A stretch of DNA of 64,000 nucleotides from Dendrolimus kikuchii (GCA_019925095.2 JAHHIN020000030.1:3485501-3549500), one strand, 5' to 3'; numbered from the stretch's first letter, positions 28,760 to 38,485 are shown. Numbers and translations: made by a program. Notes: generated from the sequence alone by a model not told the origin.

Positions 28760-31293
28760 ATACGGTCCAGTCAGCGGCGGGTGGCTGTGAACCCTGCGTA
28801 AACTACCGCCTTTGTGTCAAGGACGAGCGCACAGGACTACGTTTTTTAGTAGATAGTGGTGCGAATGTGTCTGTGTTACCGCGATGGTCAGTGCGTAATA
28901 GGCAAGGTGCGTGTGAGGACTATAGACTGTTTGCAGCAAATGGCACGCCAATAGAAACATATGGTTTACATTCATTAACGTTAGATTTAAAACTGAGAAG
29001 ATCTTTCCAGTGGACTTTTATAGTAGCCGACGTTAAACAACCAATAATCGGTGCTGATTTTTTAACTAGATATAAGTTAGTTATAGATTTTAATTCTCGT
29101 ACGTTAATAGATACGGTAATAAATCTTAATACGATAGCTTCCATCTCACAGTGCGAGGAAAACACAATTAAAACTTTAGACAGTAAACATCCGTATTACG
29201 AATTGTTATCGGAATACCCAGAACTTACAAAACCAGTATCTTTTAAGGAAATACCTAAACATAATGTTTGTCATTTTATTGAGACGGAGGGACCTCCGGT
29301 CCGTTGCAAGTCAAGGCCACTCCCTCCGGATCGTTATAATAAGGCTAAAGAAGAGTTTAAAATTATGTGTGATATAGGTATATGTAGGCCGAGCAAGAGT
29401 GCATGGGCAAGTCCTTTGCATATTGTTCCCAAAAAAAATGGTCAAATAAGGCTTTGTGGTGATTATAGACGACTAAATTCTATGACTAAGCCCGACCGAC
29501 ATCCTGTTCCGAGACTAAGAGATTTTACTTACGTTCTCGCAAATAAGAAAATATTTTCTAGGTTAGATATAAATAGAGCTTATAATTGTGTATCTGTCAA
29601 TAAACATGACATAGAAAAAACGGCCGTAATTACACCGTTTGGTTTGTTCGAATTCCCGCGAATGCCTTTTGGTTTACGGAATGCTGCTCAAACATTCCAG
29701 AGATTTATGAGTCATAGTGTATTGCCCGATTTAGAATTTTTATTCATTTTCATTGACGATATTATTATAGCATCAGACAACGTTATGCAACATAGAGCAC
29801 ATTTAAAAGAGGTTTTTAATAGACTTGAAATGTTTGGCATAATCATCAATATTTCTAAGTGTACTTTTGAGCAGGCCAAGCTCGAGTTTCTAGGACATGA
29901 AGTAACTACTGAGGGTATTAGGCCGTTGGCAGACAGGGTAAGAGCAATCTCCGAATTCCCGCGACCAACCACAGTAGAAGAGCTTCGACGGTTTTTAGGT
30001 ATGTTAAATTTTTATAGACCGCATATACCACGTGCCGCGCAAATTCAATCTGAATTAGATAAATACTTACACAATTCTAAGAGAAAGGATAAAACTCTTA
30101 TTAATTGGACTGAACAGGCGAACTTACAATTCGAACTTTGCAAGGAAAGTTTACAACAGGCAGCCCTGTTAGCCTATCCAGATAGTGGAAACGCTTTATC
30201 TTTAATGATAGACGCCTCCGAGTCATGCGTTGGCGCTGTACTTCAGCAAAAACATGGTGGTATGTGGAAACCCTTAGCATATTTCTCGAAGAGGTTATCG
30301 GAAGCTCAAGTCAAATATAGTACGTACGATAGAGAGTTATTATCTATTTATATGGCAATAGCACACTTTCGCTATATGGTCGAAGGACGGGAATTGGTAG
30401 TCTATACTGACCATAAGCCCCTTACTTATGCTTTCAGTAAAATGAGAAGCGAAAAAGAGTTACCTCGTCGAGCTAGACAGATCATGTTTATTAGTGAGTT
30501 TACCACGGACATTCGTTATATCACCGGAAATGATAACGTAGTTGCCGATACATTATCTCGTGTGGAAGAAATAATATGTCCCACGACGATAGATTTCTCA
30601 GAAATTGCACGTGCACAAAGTAGTGACAAACAACTTGCACAATACATTGGTGAACAAAGTGCCAACTTGCAGTTTAAGCAAATTATGTTACAAGGTAATA
30701 ATAACCAGTACATGATTTGCGAAACTTCTATGAATAAGGCAAAACCATACTTACCGGAAAGTTTCCGGCGAACAGCGTTTAATGTAATTCATAATTTAAG
30801 TCATCCAGGTGTACGTATTTCTAGAAAACTTATACAGGACAGATATTTTTGGCCGGGGATGAATAAGGATATTGCCTTATGGGCTAAAACCTGCATACCG
30901 TGCCAACAATCCAAAATTCAACGGCATACTATATCAGACTTAGCTACTTTTGAACCGGCTGATCGATTTGAACATGTACATATAGATATCATAGGTCCGT
31001 TAAGCACGTCACCAGATGGTTATAGATATTGCGTCACTATAATTGACCGTTACTCGCGTTGGCCAGAAGCTTTCCCGATTAAGGAAATGACCGCGGAAGT
31101 TATTGCCAAAGTATTGTACGAGGGATGGATTGTCAGATTCGGATGTCCGGTTAAACTGAGTAGTGATCAGGGTCGTCAATTCGAAAGTAGACTTTTTTCG
31201 AATCTCATGTTACTCATGGGAATAAAAAATTACGGACTACCCCATATCATCCCCAGAGCAACGGTAGAATCGAACGCTGGCATCGATCTTTGA
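28723..31293 (+). CDS. pol: Gypsy-2 pol: protease, RT, RNase H and most of integrase
   Basis: The frame is open for 856 codons and overlaps gag by 37 nt in the -1 frame, consistent with ribosomal frameshifting; it opens at GTG so its N-terminus is not a real start. Protease: FLVDSGANVSVLP (D44). RT: CGDYRRLNSMT, RLDINRAYN (D282), FPRMPFGLRNAAQTF and FIFIDDIIIAS (FIDD 343-346). RNase H: MIDASESCVGAVL (D497), DRELL and YTDHKPLTYAF. IN: H690/H694 with CIPC (725-728), HIDIIGP (D755) and LSSDQGRQF (D815). It ends where a frameshift near 31240 puts the third catalytic residue of IN in the next frame. The protease, RT and RNase H catalytic residues all look intact. Confidence 0.93.
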   Translation: MQLETGGKAGKLNTVQSAAGGCEPCVNYRLCVKDERTGLRFLVDSGANVSVLPRWSVRNRQGACEDYRLFAANGTPIETYGLHSLTLDLKLRRSFQWTFIVADVKQPIIGADFLTRYKLVIDFNSRTLIDTVINLNTIASISQCEENTIKTLDSKHPYYELLSEYPELTKPVSFKEIPKHNVCHFIETEGPPVRCKSRPLPPDRYNKAKEEFKIMCDIGICRPSKSAWASPLHIVPKKNGQIRLCGDYRRLNSMTKPDRHPVPRLRDFTYVLANKKIFSRLDINRAYNCVSVNKHDIEKTAVITPFGLFEFPRMPFGLRNAAQTFQRFMSHSVLPDLEFLFIFIDDIIIASDNVMQHRAHLKEVFNRLEMFGIIINISKCTFEQAKLEFLGHEVTTEGIRPLADRVRAISEFPRPTTVEELRRFLGMLNFYRPHIPRAAQIQSELDKYLHNSKRKDKTLINWTEQANLQFELCKESLQQAALLAYPDSGNALSLMIDASESCVGAVLQQKHGGMWKPLAYFSKRLSEAQVKYSTYDRELLSIYMAIAHFRYMVEGRELVVYTDHKPLTYAFSKMRSEKELPRRARQIMFISEFTTDIRYITGNDNVVADTLSRVEEIICPTTIDFSEIARAQSSDKQLAQYIGEQSANLQFKQIMLQGNNNQYMICETSMNKAKPYLPESFRRTAFNVIHNLSHPGVRISRKLIQDRYFWPGMNKDIALWAKTCIPCQQSKIQRHTISDLATFEPADRFEHVHIDIIGPLSTSPDGYRYCVTIIDRYSRWPEAFPIKEMTAEVIAKVLYEGWIVRFGCPVKLSSDQGRQFESRLFSNLMLLMGIKNYGLPHIIPRATVESNAGIDL

Positions 31294-31901
31294 AAACGGC
31301 ATTGGTTGCACGTTTATCCGGTAACTCATGGGTTGACGAGTTACCCACTGTACTATTAGGGCTAAGAGCAGTCACTAGGGTTGACACTAACGTTAGTCCC
31401 GCGGAATTTGTATACGGTAGTACAATTCGTTTACCGGGAGACTTTTATGATAATACAAATAGTAATAATTTGGATTCTGACAGTTATGTTTCAAAATTAA
31501 AAAGTATAATTAGAAATTTAAAACCGATTAGTAGGGAAAATAAGGATTCCCGAACATTTTTTGTTCATAATGATCTGAAAACGTGTAGTATGGTATTTGT
31601 TAGAAATGACACTGTACGTAAGCCTCTACAACCTCCTTATGACGGTCCATTTGAAGTCATAAGTAGGAAAGAAAAAATTTATAAAATTCGGTTACCTGAC
31701 CGTGAGGCAACTATCTCGGTCCATAGGCTAAAACCAGCTTACATTCTACAAGCAGACACGACTTCAAACTCAGATCAAGTATCCCAGAGAAAAAAAACAA
31801 TCAGATTACAAATTCCCGTAAATAAAAGCCGTGGTGACAACCCTAAGCTTGCGATGACACGCAGTGGCCGAGTTACAAGAAGGCCATTGCGATTTAGTTA
31901 A
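31241..31901 (+). pseudogene. pol: Gypsy-2 integrase C-terminal part in a shifted frame
   Basis: Past the frameshift near 31240 the neighbouring frame carries the catalytic Glu block of the integrase (around 31270) and continues as ARLSGNSWVDELPTVLLGLR, VDTNVSPAEFVYGSTIRLPG, then a C-terminal module with PPYDGPFEVISRKEKIYKIR and VHRLKPAYI. The frame stays open to a stop at 31901. A single-base loss is the simplest explanation for the break. With two LTRs that are nearly identical, the lesion is either young or an assembly error. Confidence 0.85.
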
Positions 31902-32077
31902 ATTGACATTTATTTTATTGCATTATTTTATTTTCTTGTGAGTCACGTACAGATCCACTAATGCACGGAAAAGCGATGACATTTACTTCCGTTGATCTCA
32001 TTTACATTTTTTGCATCAACACAACTTGCTAGTCGACAATTATTTTTATATTTTAATTAATAACCTTTAAAGTTAAT
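31902..32077 (+). other. Spacer between pol and the small ORF, with a candidate splice acceptor
   Basis: A T-rich stretch (CATTTACATTTTTTGC, about 32000-32015) precedes ACTTGCTAG at 32024-32032, a possible 3' splice site 45 nt before the ATG of the small ORF. A donor-like CATAG|GTGTAA lies at 27811-27820 in the leader. Splicing of the pair would place the small ORF next to the cap; this is a prediction only. Confidence 0.3.
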
Positions 32078-32356
32078 ATGGGAAACCAACAGACAAAGGA
32101 GAATATTATTTTGGACCAATCATATGGGACGACAGAAACCAAATTGACTGAATACAGAATTATGTTGATAGTCATATGCATTTCCATGGCGCTAATAATC
32201 GTGTACATAGTCCAACAGAAATGTAAATTGAAGGTGCAAAAGTGGTTACGTCGGGAAGTAAATGTGGTCACGACCACCCTACCCATGGTGAAGGTAGAAA
32301 ACGTTCAACCAAGGTCCACCAGCAGTTCTAAGGGAAACAAAATAAAACATTTTTAG
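32078..32356 (+). CDS. Small single-pass membrane protein ORF of Gypsy-2 (FAST-like architecture)
   Basis: A 92-codon ORF with its own ATG, between pol and the polypurine tract. MGNQQT at the N-terminus fits the N-myristoylation pattern (G2, T6). Residues 28-45 (IMLIVICISMALIIVYIV) form one transmembrane helix. It is followed by C49, a candidate acylation site, and a basic cluster KCKLKVQKWLRR (48-59), then a polar Ser/Thr- and Lys-containing tail to HF92. By the positive-inside rule the C-terminus is cytosolic. This plan (short acylated N-terminus, one TM, juxtamembrane Cys and basic patch, about 100 residues) is that of reoviral FAST fusogens and of small TM ORFs I recall downstream of pol in some Drosophila Ty3 elements. 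Sequence homology is untested. It is too short for a classical Env. Confidence 0.6.
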   Translation: MGNQQTKENIILDQSYGTTETKLTEYRIMLIVICISMALIIVYIVQQKCKLKVQKWLRREVNVVTTTLPMVKVENVQPRSTSSSKGNKIKHF

Positions 32357-32681
32357 TTGTGTGTAAACATTTAATTTACATTTAAAATTATATTATATGT
32401 CTATTTTATATTGTATCATCTTATTGTAATAATGTATATTTTTTTTGTATGTAAGTGTAATGACTTGTTTTGTACAATATTGTTTTGACTGCAGCTATGA
32501 TTAGGTAATGCAATATTGTACCGACGACCAGGCGCTATCAACTTACATACAATGTTTCTCAAATATTTTTTTACATTGATTCTCAAATTTTTGTCTAATT
32601 ACTATTTTTGTTAATTTAATGACATTTTTGAATTTATTTGTATTTGTTTCTTTGTGTTAACTTTTTACATTTTTTTTCTTT
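32357..32681 (+). other. Gypsy-2 3' untranslated region before the PPT
   Basis: AT-rich non-coding DNA that holds the nested inverted repeat at 32445-32552 and a T-rich run up to the polypurine tract. No ORF. Confidence 0.6.
32445..32552 (+). repeat. Nested inverted repeat, possible RNA structure
   Basis: Outer arms TTGTATGTAAGT (32445-32456) and ACTTACATACAA (32541-32552) are perfect 12-bp complements. Inner arms GTACAATATTG (32472-32482) and CAATATTGTAC (32511-32521) are perfect 11-bp complements. Together they can form a two-helix extended hairpin of about 108 nt in the element RNA, between the small ORF and the 3' LTR. Confidence 0.75.
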
Positions 32682-32695
32682 TTGGGGTGGAGTGA
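32682..32695 (+). promoter_or_regulatory. Polypurine tract of Gypsy-2
   Basis: GGGGTGGAGTGA directly precedes the 3' LTR, the expected site for plus-strand primer formation. Confidence 0.7.
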
Positions 32696-32836
32696 TGTGG
32701 TGACAAATAATCGCTTTGTCAGCAGTTTTCGCGTTCAGGCAAATACGACGTGCGTTCGCTAGTCTGACCGGAGTATTGCGACAGATCGGTTTTGTGTTGA
32801 GTAACACATCCGCTCGTACGTGTAACTTAGTGTATG

Positions 32837-32891
<55 letters not shown>

Positions 32892-33006
32892 TTAATGTGT
32901 GGACAATATACCGGAAAATAGTTAAAATATAAAACCTGGTTTAATTTCTCTCACACTCCGAGAACACCATATAATCATCACCTCCTCAGACTCCACTACC
33001 TCCACA
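32696..33006 (+). mobile_element. Gypsy-2 3' LTR with an expanded TA run
   Basis: 311 bp, matching the 5' LTR except for three substitutions and a TA microsatellite at about 32838-32886 that is some 32 bp longer. It is followed by the second GTTA of the target duplication. Confidence 0.95.
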
Positions 33007-33010
33007 GTTA

Positions 33011-33584
33011 TATAGTATAGTGTTGATATAAAATCTGTTTGAAACAATTATATAATCTTAGTATTTATTATTATTTTATTGGAACGGGGAAGTGAGAGTA
33101 ACTAATGTAATTTAAAAAAATGGTTATCTTCCACTATAAGGGAAGTCTAATCTTGAACATAGAAAAGAAAATTTACATATATCATGCGTCTAATAACTTA
33201 TTATTTATGATTAGTATCAATGAGCTTATATCTAAATAAAGATTATATTTTCTTTATCCTAAAAAAATTTACTGGAAGTCTGGCATTATTTCCTTGTACT
33301 TGTATTATGGGGTATTCATTCCATGAAGCATTTATTAATTACTTCTGCACAATAAAATGTTAATAATTAACCTATTTTTTTTTTCACACGATATGAATAT
33401 ATCTATAATATTTATATTAATTTATTATTACATAGAAGGTTTTATTATTCATTCTAATATGTTGTTTTAACAGGCATTCAAATGTAAATACTTTTCAAAC
33501 GTTGTTTTGTTAATTATTCATATAATTTACGTTATTTTAATAGTCTATCTATATTACATATATTTCCTTTTTTTTTGTTTATTT
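33011..33584. other. AT-rich flank, nothing recognised
   Basis: No open frame or repeat boundary was found. It lies between the Gypsy-2 target duplication and the point where BEL-C breaks off. Any 3' half or LTR of BEL-C would be expected here but I see none. Confidence 0.4.
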
Positions 33585-34226
33585 TTATAACATAAAAAGA
33601 AGAAGATTAAAATGTTTCTTTTCGTTTCCCAGGGGTACTGTGCGAAAAGAGAAACAGTCTGTACGAGGTTGCCACTGGAGACCCAGAACTTTGAGTGACA
33701 GTTGATCATCGTCGAACTCAACTGGACTCTCCCGATGAGACTCTGGTACTGCTGCGAGAACAGAGCTATGGTTACTAGCCCACTTTCTTAATACGAAGCC
33801 AGCCTTCTCCAGTAGAATGCGAAGATCTGTCTGCAGTCGTAGAGCATCCTCGATATTTGGCTCAGACCATAACAAGTCATCCATGAAAAATCCACATTTT
33901 AAGACCCGAGCAGCCAATGGATAGTTGCGTGCTTCGGTGTCTGCTAAAGTGTGCAATACCTTAATTGCCAAGTAGGGGCTGCTGGCCACACCGTAAGTTA
34001 CTGTGTTGAGCTCGTAAACCTGAATAGGTTGATCTGTTGAATCTCTCAACAATATGTGTTGATATGGACGCTGCTCCTTATGAATTAGTATCTGTCGATA
34101 CATTTTACAAATGTCTGCTGATAGACAAATATCATGCAAACGAAAATTAATTAATATTTTATTAATATCTGCCTGAAGTTTCCGACCGGGTAAAACAACA
34201 TCATTTAAAGATTTGTTGTTTTGCAC
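33585..34226 (-). pseudogene. pol: BEL-C pol: reverse transcriptase palm, truncated
   Basis: Read right to left: GRKLQADINKILINFRLHDI, CLSADICKMYRQILIHKEQR (catalytic Asp), VTYGVASSPYLAIKVLHTLA and CGFFMDDLLWSEPN (FMDD catalytic pair), then LKVLGLQWQPRTDCFSF. The frame ends at 33585 where the KRHIL...DPLGL block should begin, so RNase H and integrase are lost. It overlaps the preceding frame (34205-35503) by 22 nt in another frame. Confidence 0.9.
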
Positions 34227-35503
34227 GATGCATCAAATACAGTCAGTAACTTTGTGGTGGTACTTGCTGGTTTGAAAATACAAAAATGTGGAATCAAATA
34301 TTTTGATGTAACATTTTGTATATTTCCTAAGCGGGTCATGTGACCCAGTGATTCATACTCCGACATAAACGTTTTGTATTTAGACTTGAGCAAAGGGTCT
34401 TTATGAAGTCTCTTCTCTAAATTGATCAACCTACGTATGGCCATCTGTCGAGAATCACCGAGAGCGTGGTCTGACTTAAACGGGTACTTGACAGTATATC
34501 TTCCGCTTTCATCCCGACTATGATCAGTAGCAAACTGCTCTTCTGCCAATATATCGTCCGGTTTTACCGACTTTTCTGACGGTATATTCTCAATATCCAA
34601 GAAAGTCTCCATAACCCGATCAAGACTTACGTTACTGCTCAAACCACAAAAGGCTTGATCTGACTTACTGCTGCTAGCTGTCGCCATTGCAGCATTCCTT
34701 TGTGCTAGCTGGTCTAATCCTACTGGGCCTGTTATAACGTAGCCAAATATAGATTCAATAGCGACCGGCATCCCTATTTGAACAGGCATTATTTTCTTGC
34801 CGCTGTAAATGAATGGAAACAGGTCACCAGCTATAAGTAATTCAATGGGTGCCGGCGTATGAAACGACGGATCAGCCAACACAAGATTTTGATATTCCTG
34901 GAATATCTTGTGAGGTAAAGATACTGTTGGTAAATCGCCAACAATGTTAGATACGATTACAGCATCAGTTGTCAAAACTAGTGAATTACTGTTACGTGGT
35001 TTTAACGTACAGGTGGTCATACCGAAATGGTGAACTCGATTACCACCTAGGCCAATGGGTTCGAATTCACATTTGCGACGCGATAAACCTAGCTTTGCTG
35101 CACAACTTTTAGTTACATAACTGGACATAGCGCCGCTGTCGATAAGTGCACGTACGGTGTGGTATTGACCCCAAGCATCTGCGACGTGGACGACCGCGGT
35201 GCCCAGCAGAACTGTTTGTTCAGTGGAGCATGTGAGTGCTACTACACTCTCCTTGGACTTAGTCGAATCTGTGTGGAGAGTAATATGATGCCTTTTTTTG
35301 CAGACCGTACAACTAAATTTGGACGTACAATCCTCCGTAGTGTGATTGTCACGCAAACAATTCTCACACAGACTGAGCTCTTTGACTTTAGCAGTGCGTA
35401 ACTCAGGTGTAAGATCGTTGTAGTCAGTGCATCTATATATCGAATGTGGCTTTTTACAATATAAACAAGACAGTTTTGAATCACTCTTTTTTATATTGGC
35501 CAC
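34205..35503 (-). pseudogene. pol: BEL-C zinc knuckles, protease and start of RT
   Basis: The frame holds CLYCKKPHSIYRC, CENCLRDNHTTEDC and CTVCKKRHHITLH, the triple knuckle typical of BEL/Pao Gag; VRALIDSGAMSSYVTKSCAA, the aspartic protease site (D-S-G, DUF1758-type); a PR tail with MPVAIESIFGYVITGPVG; and the RT entry with DHALGDSRQMAIRRLINLEK, DPLLKSKYKTFMSEYESLGH and YLIPHFCIFKPASTTTKL. RT continues in the next frame at 34226. The knuckles and the protease Asp look intact. Confidence 0.9.
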
Positions 35504-36532
35504 AGCTGAGGTGAACGTGAGCTTGTGAGGGTGAGTTACTTTCAGAATATTTTGACAACGCGAGAGGGGGCGATTTGGAAGGGGCTTGCTTGACAGGTCC
35601 TAATGATTTACCTGATACAGTCTTACACTCCGCCATCTCAATTACGCGCGCCTGTCTCTCAACAAATGCTAATATTTCCGTTATTGTTGGTAAGTTTCCC
35701 GGAGGCACGGATTGTTCAAATGCTCGCCCAGTGACCGGGTCGAGATTACGCAAGGAAATATAAAATAATATAAAACTTGACATGTCGGGTATGTCAAGAA
35801 TTTCTAGAGCCTTGATATTTTCTTGAAAAGTGTTTAAAATATATTTAAATTGGTAGCCGACTCGCAAACAATCGGTTTGAAGTTAAACAACTTATCTAAA
35901 TAAGCAGTAGGTAGCGCGCGCTTATTCTCGTAACGCTTCATAAGCGCGCTCCACACTATCGCGTAATTATCAGCGTTTACCGGCATCGATCTCACTATGG
36001 ATAGCGCTGGCCCGCTAAGATACGACAGTAAATAGTAATATTTCTCGATATCGCTAATACTAGAATTATCGTGTATAAGACTTTTAAATGTATCACGAAA
36101 AGTAGTCCAGTTTTCTACTTTACCGTCGAATTTAAATAGTTGAATTTCCGGTAATTTAATCCGTCGCTTATTTCCACCATTTTGTTCACTATCTTCGTTT
36201 TCCATTTTATTTAAACCTTCGTTAAGTTCCAACGTATTCACAACACTTTTTATCGAATAATATAACTCATCAAAAGACTCGATGTCTTTGTACGACGGCA
36301 CAAATTTCTTTTTGTATTTTCGTGATATAGAATTTATCTCTGCCACACATCTATCGAATTCTGTACGAATACTACCTAAGTCTTGAACCCTAGCAAAAAA
36401 TTCGACTTCTAAAGATGAATTATTTTTAACCGCTTTAGACATTTCATATAAACGTTGAGCGCGAACAAAACACATTTCTTTCATCGTTATAAATGGCTGT
36501 AATAGGTCCTCATATTGTACGTCCTCCATCAT
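35481..36532 (-). pseudogene. gag: BEL-C gag (DUF1759-type capsid), two frames
   Basis: It starts at the ATG 36532 (MMEDVQYEDLLQPF). The first frame includes KLPEIQLFKFDGKVENWTTF and IVWSALMKRYENKRALPTAY, the DUF1759 capsid signature of BEL/Pao, and ends at 35834. The second frame (35867-35481) continues with FILFYISLRNLDPVTGRAFE and LPTITEILAFVERQARVIE. One frameshift near 35850 separates them, and another near 35490 leads into the knuckle frame. Confidence 0.9.
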
Positions 36533-37104
36533 TTTGATTAAGTACTAAAATGGGACTAAGTAACCGTAAGACACAATCGGGATTAACAGATGATGATATT
36601 CGGGTGAAGTTCGTAAACACAAAATATAATTACTTCGATACACAACGCTCCAAATGCATAAAGAATGTGACACGAAATTCCTTAATACAATGTTGCAATA
36701 CTACACTTGTTTGAAAAATGAACACAAAATGACGGTCGTAATTTAACAAGAAAACAACTATTTATAAATGCAATTAGTACAAATATCGATGAAATACACA
36801 AAAACTCACTATTTAGACTGATATTTATAATATTAGATTATTAATTTTAATATAAATTACAATTTAAGAAAATTACCTACCCACATAATAGGTCGGTAAG
36901 GTGAAGATATTTTAATTGTTCACAAAACACTTTATTTTGGTTTTAACTTTAAGTATTGATTATATAACTGGGTTATCCTGGCTCGAATAGATCAAAATGT
37001 GCGGATTGGCACGTAAATATTTATAATAAATTAGCCTTGCAATTAAATTATTTGTAAACTCACCGCTCGCTCCGTATTCGAATTTTTAAGATTTGTACAA
37101 TTGG
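36533..37104 (-). other. BEL-C 5' leader
   Basis: AT-rich DNA between the gag ATG and the LTR edge. No ORF. It fits the usual long untranslated leader of BEL elements. Confidence 0.5.
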
Positions 37105-37195
37105 GTTGTTGGCGCCAATGTCACTAACGTCACTTGTCACATGCGACACTGATACGTTCCGGTGAGCGGTTTATGGTTATTGCAAGCATTACAAA
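37105..37195 (-). mobile_element. BEL-C primer-binding site and 5' LTR stub
   Basis: The minus strand reads TTGGCGCCAACAACCC at 37102-37117, a TGGCGCC-type primer site. Adjacent to it, on the plus strand, TGTCACTAACGTCAC begins at 37119, the inner edge of an LTR. Only about 75 bp remain before Gypsy-3 integrase sequence at 37201, so the LTR is truncated or very short. Confidence 0.5.
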
Positions 37196-37200
37196 ATCCT

Positions 37201-37660
37201 TCACTTTGTAAATTTGGATGCAAATTTCGCGGTGAAGAATTTGCTAGCGTCTGATAAGGGATATGTCTTCTTCCATACTATATCATTTATTTCAAAGTTT
37301 AAAGGTCGACGGTTTTTATTGTAGTATTTTCTACTTTTTTCATGTACTTTGAAGGAAGATTGTCGAACCTGAGTAAAAGTTTTTTCCAATATTCCTAGAT
37401 TTTCGGCATACGTCTTGCGTGAAGCGCATTCTAAAATTAGGGGTTCTTTGTTATTATTAATTTGACCGTAATCCGATCCACACAATATGGCTTCTCTACC
37501 ATGTATTAAAAAAAGGGATTAAAACCTGTGGCTTCATTAACCGCAGTGTTTATTGCAAATTGTATTTTTGGTAATGAGATATCCCAAGATCTATGGTCTT
37601 CTTTTACCAATATTGATAACGCAGTTATTATTGTTTTTATAATATTTTCTTAAGTTTTCG
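37201..37660 (-). pseudogene. pol: Gypsy-3 integrase C-terminal region
   Basis: The open frame 37485-37201 includes AYGQ-like VNYGQ context (MCGSDYGQINNN), LGILEKTFTQVRQSSFKVHE and KSRKYYNKNRRPLNFEINDI, then VWKKTYPLSDASKFFTAKFA, which is the C-terminal part of a Gypsy/412-type integrase. Upstream, around 37500-37640, HRSWDISLPKIQFAINTAVN and ATGFNPFFLIHG blocks are readable in another frame. It breaks off where the BEL-C LTR stub begins. Confidence 0.85.
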
Positions 37661-37673
37661 CGACTTGTATACA

Positions 37674-37808
37674 TAATAAAACTACGTTTTAACGGTTTTA
37701 AGCGCGGTAATTTTATTTGATTTTGGTTTTTCCGACGTTTCCGACGAAAAAAACCAAAATCAAATAAAATTACCGCGCTTAAAACCGTTAAAACGTAGTC
37801 TTATTATT
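37674..37808. repeat. Palindromic insertion in the Gypsy-3 integrase
   Basis: Arms 37681-37730 and 37750-37799 are perfect 50-bp reverse complements, extended outward by about eight more bases with one mismatch. The loop is 19 nt (TCCGACGTTTCCGACGAAA-like, with a direct CCGACG repeat). It interrupts integrase coding sequence just after the catalytic Glu block. Confidence 0.9.
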
Positions 37809-38485
37809 ATTGTTTTGTTATGTCTCTCTACTGTATTTACTTGGGGGGAATAACGGGGGGTAAAATATATTTCAGGTATTTTATATTTATGGAATAAATT
37901 GTTTAATTCACGGCCGGTAAATTGACTACCGTTGTCCGCTATGATGGTTTTTGGGATACCATGCGTCAGAAATACGTGCTGTTCAAGAGCTTGAACAATA
38001 TTTTTTCCTATTTCTCTACGTAATGGTATTAATATACAATATTTAGAAAAACAGCAAACCACTACTAATAAATATATATAACCAGCTCTTGACCTAGGCA
38101 CTGGGCCTATTAGATCTATACTAATGCATTCAAATGGTTTGTTGTACACTTTTGGGTCTCCTAACAAACCGGGGGTTTGAGTCTGTGAATGTTTGTACGC
38201 TGAACAAACATCGCATTTACGAATGTAATTTACTACATCTTTATATAAACCTGGTCAATAGTATTTAAGTGCTAGACTGCGATAGGTTTTCAGTATTCCG
38301 AAGTGTGGGAATAAAACACTGTGATGATCTTCCACTAATTTGGAACGGTCGCCTTTTGGAATAACCTTTTTCCATTGGCAATCTGGACTATTTGAAAATT
38401 TACATTTTGTATATCTATATAATTCTCCTTTAATTATCTGGTAATTTGGACATGATTGTGGTAGTCTCGTGCATTTACTGAGCAC
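37805..38485 (-). pseudogene. pol: Gypsy-3 integrase zinc domain and catalytic core
   Basis: The frame 38485-38255 carries KGELYRYTKCKF, EDHHSVLFPHFGILKTYR (the HH part of the HHCC domain) and ends in LALKYY at a TGA where a Trp is usual. The frame 38167-37760 carries FECISIDLIGPVPRSRAGYI (D1), KTIIADNGSQFTGRELN (D2) and SPQVNTVERHNKTI (E). All three DDE residues are present. The last residues of that frame are read from the palindrome. The upstream RNase H lies beyond the LINE at 38563-40738. Confidence 0.9.

Larger units (their letters stand above)
27494..33006 (+). mobile_element. Gypsy-2: structurally complete CsRn1/Kabuki-like LTR retrotransposon with TSD GTTA
   Basis: The element is 5513 bp, with LTRs at 27494-27772 and 32696-33006 and a 4-bp target duplication GTTA at 27490-27493 and 33007-33010. 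The LTRs differ at three bases (27503-region C/A, one G/A in GTTCGGGC/GTTCAGGC, one A/C near the end) and in the length of a TA run. Order: LTR, tRNA-Trp-type PBS, gag, PR, RT, RNase H, IN, a small membrane-protein ORF, PPT, LTR. Gag, pol and IN carry few frameshifts. The CFYHYRYKSKARRCIKPC Gag motif and the VDSGA protease are typical of CsRn1-lineage elements. Confidence 0.95.

Noticed and set aside
32078..32356. A classical retroviral-type envelope in Gypsy-2.
   Set aside because: Only 92 codons, no signal peptide plus cleavage site, no fusion-peptide and heptad layout; a small single-pass protein fits better.
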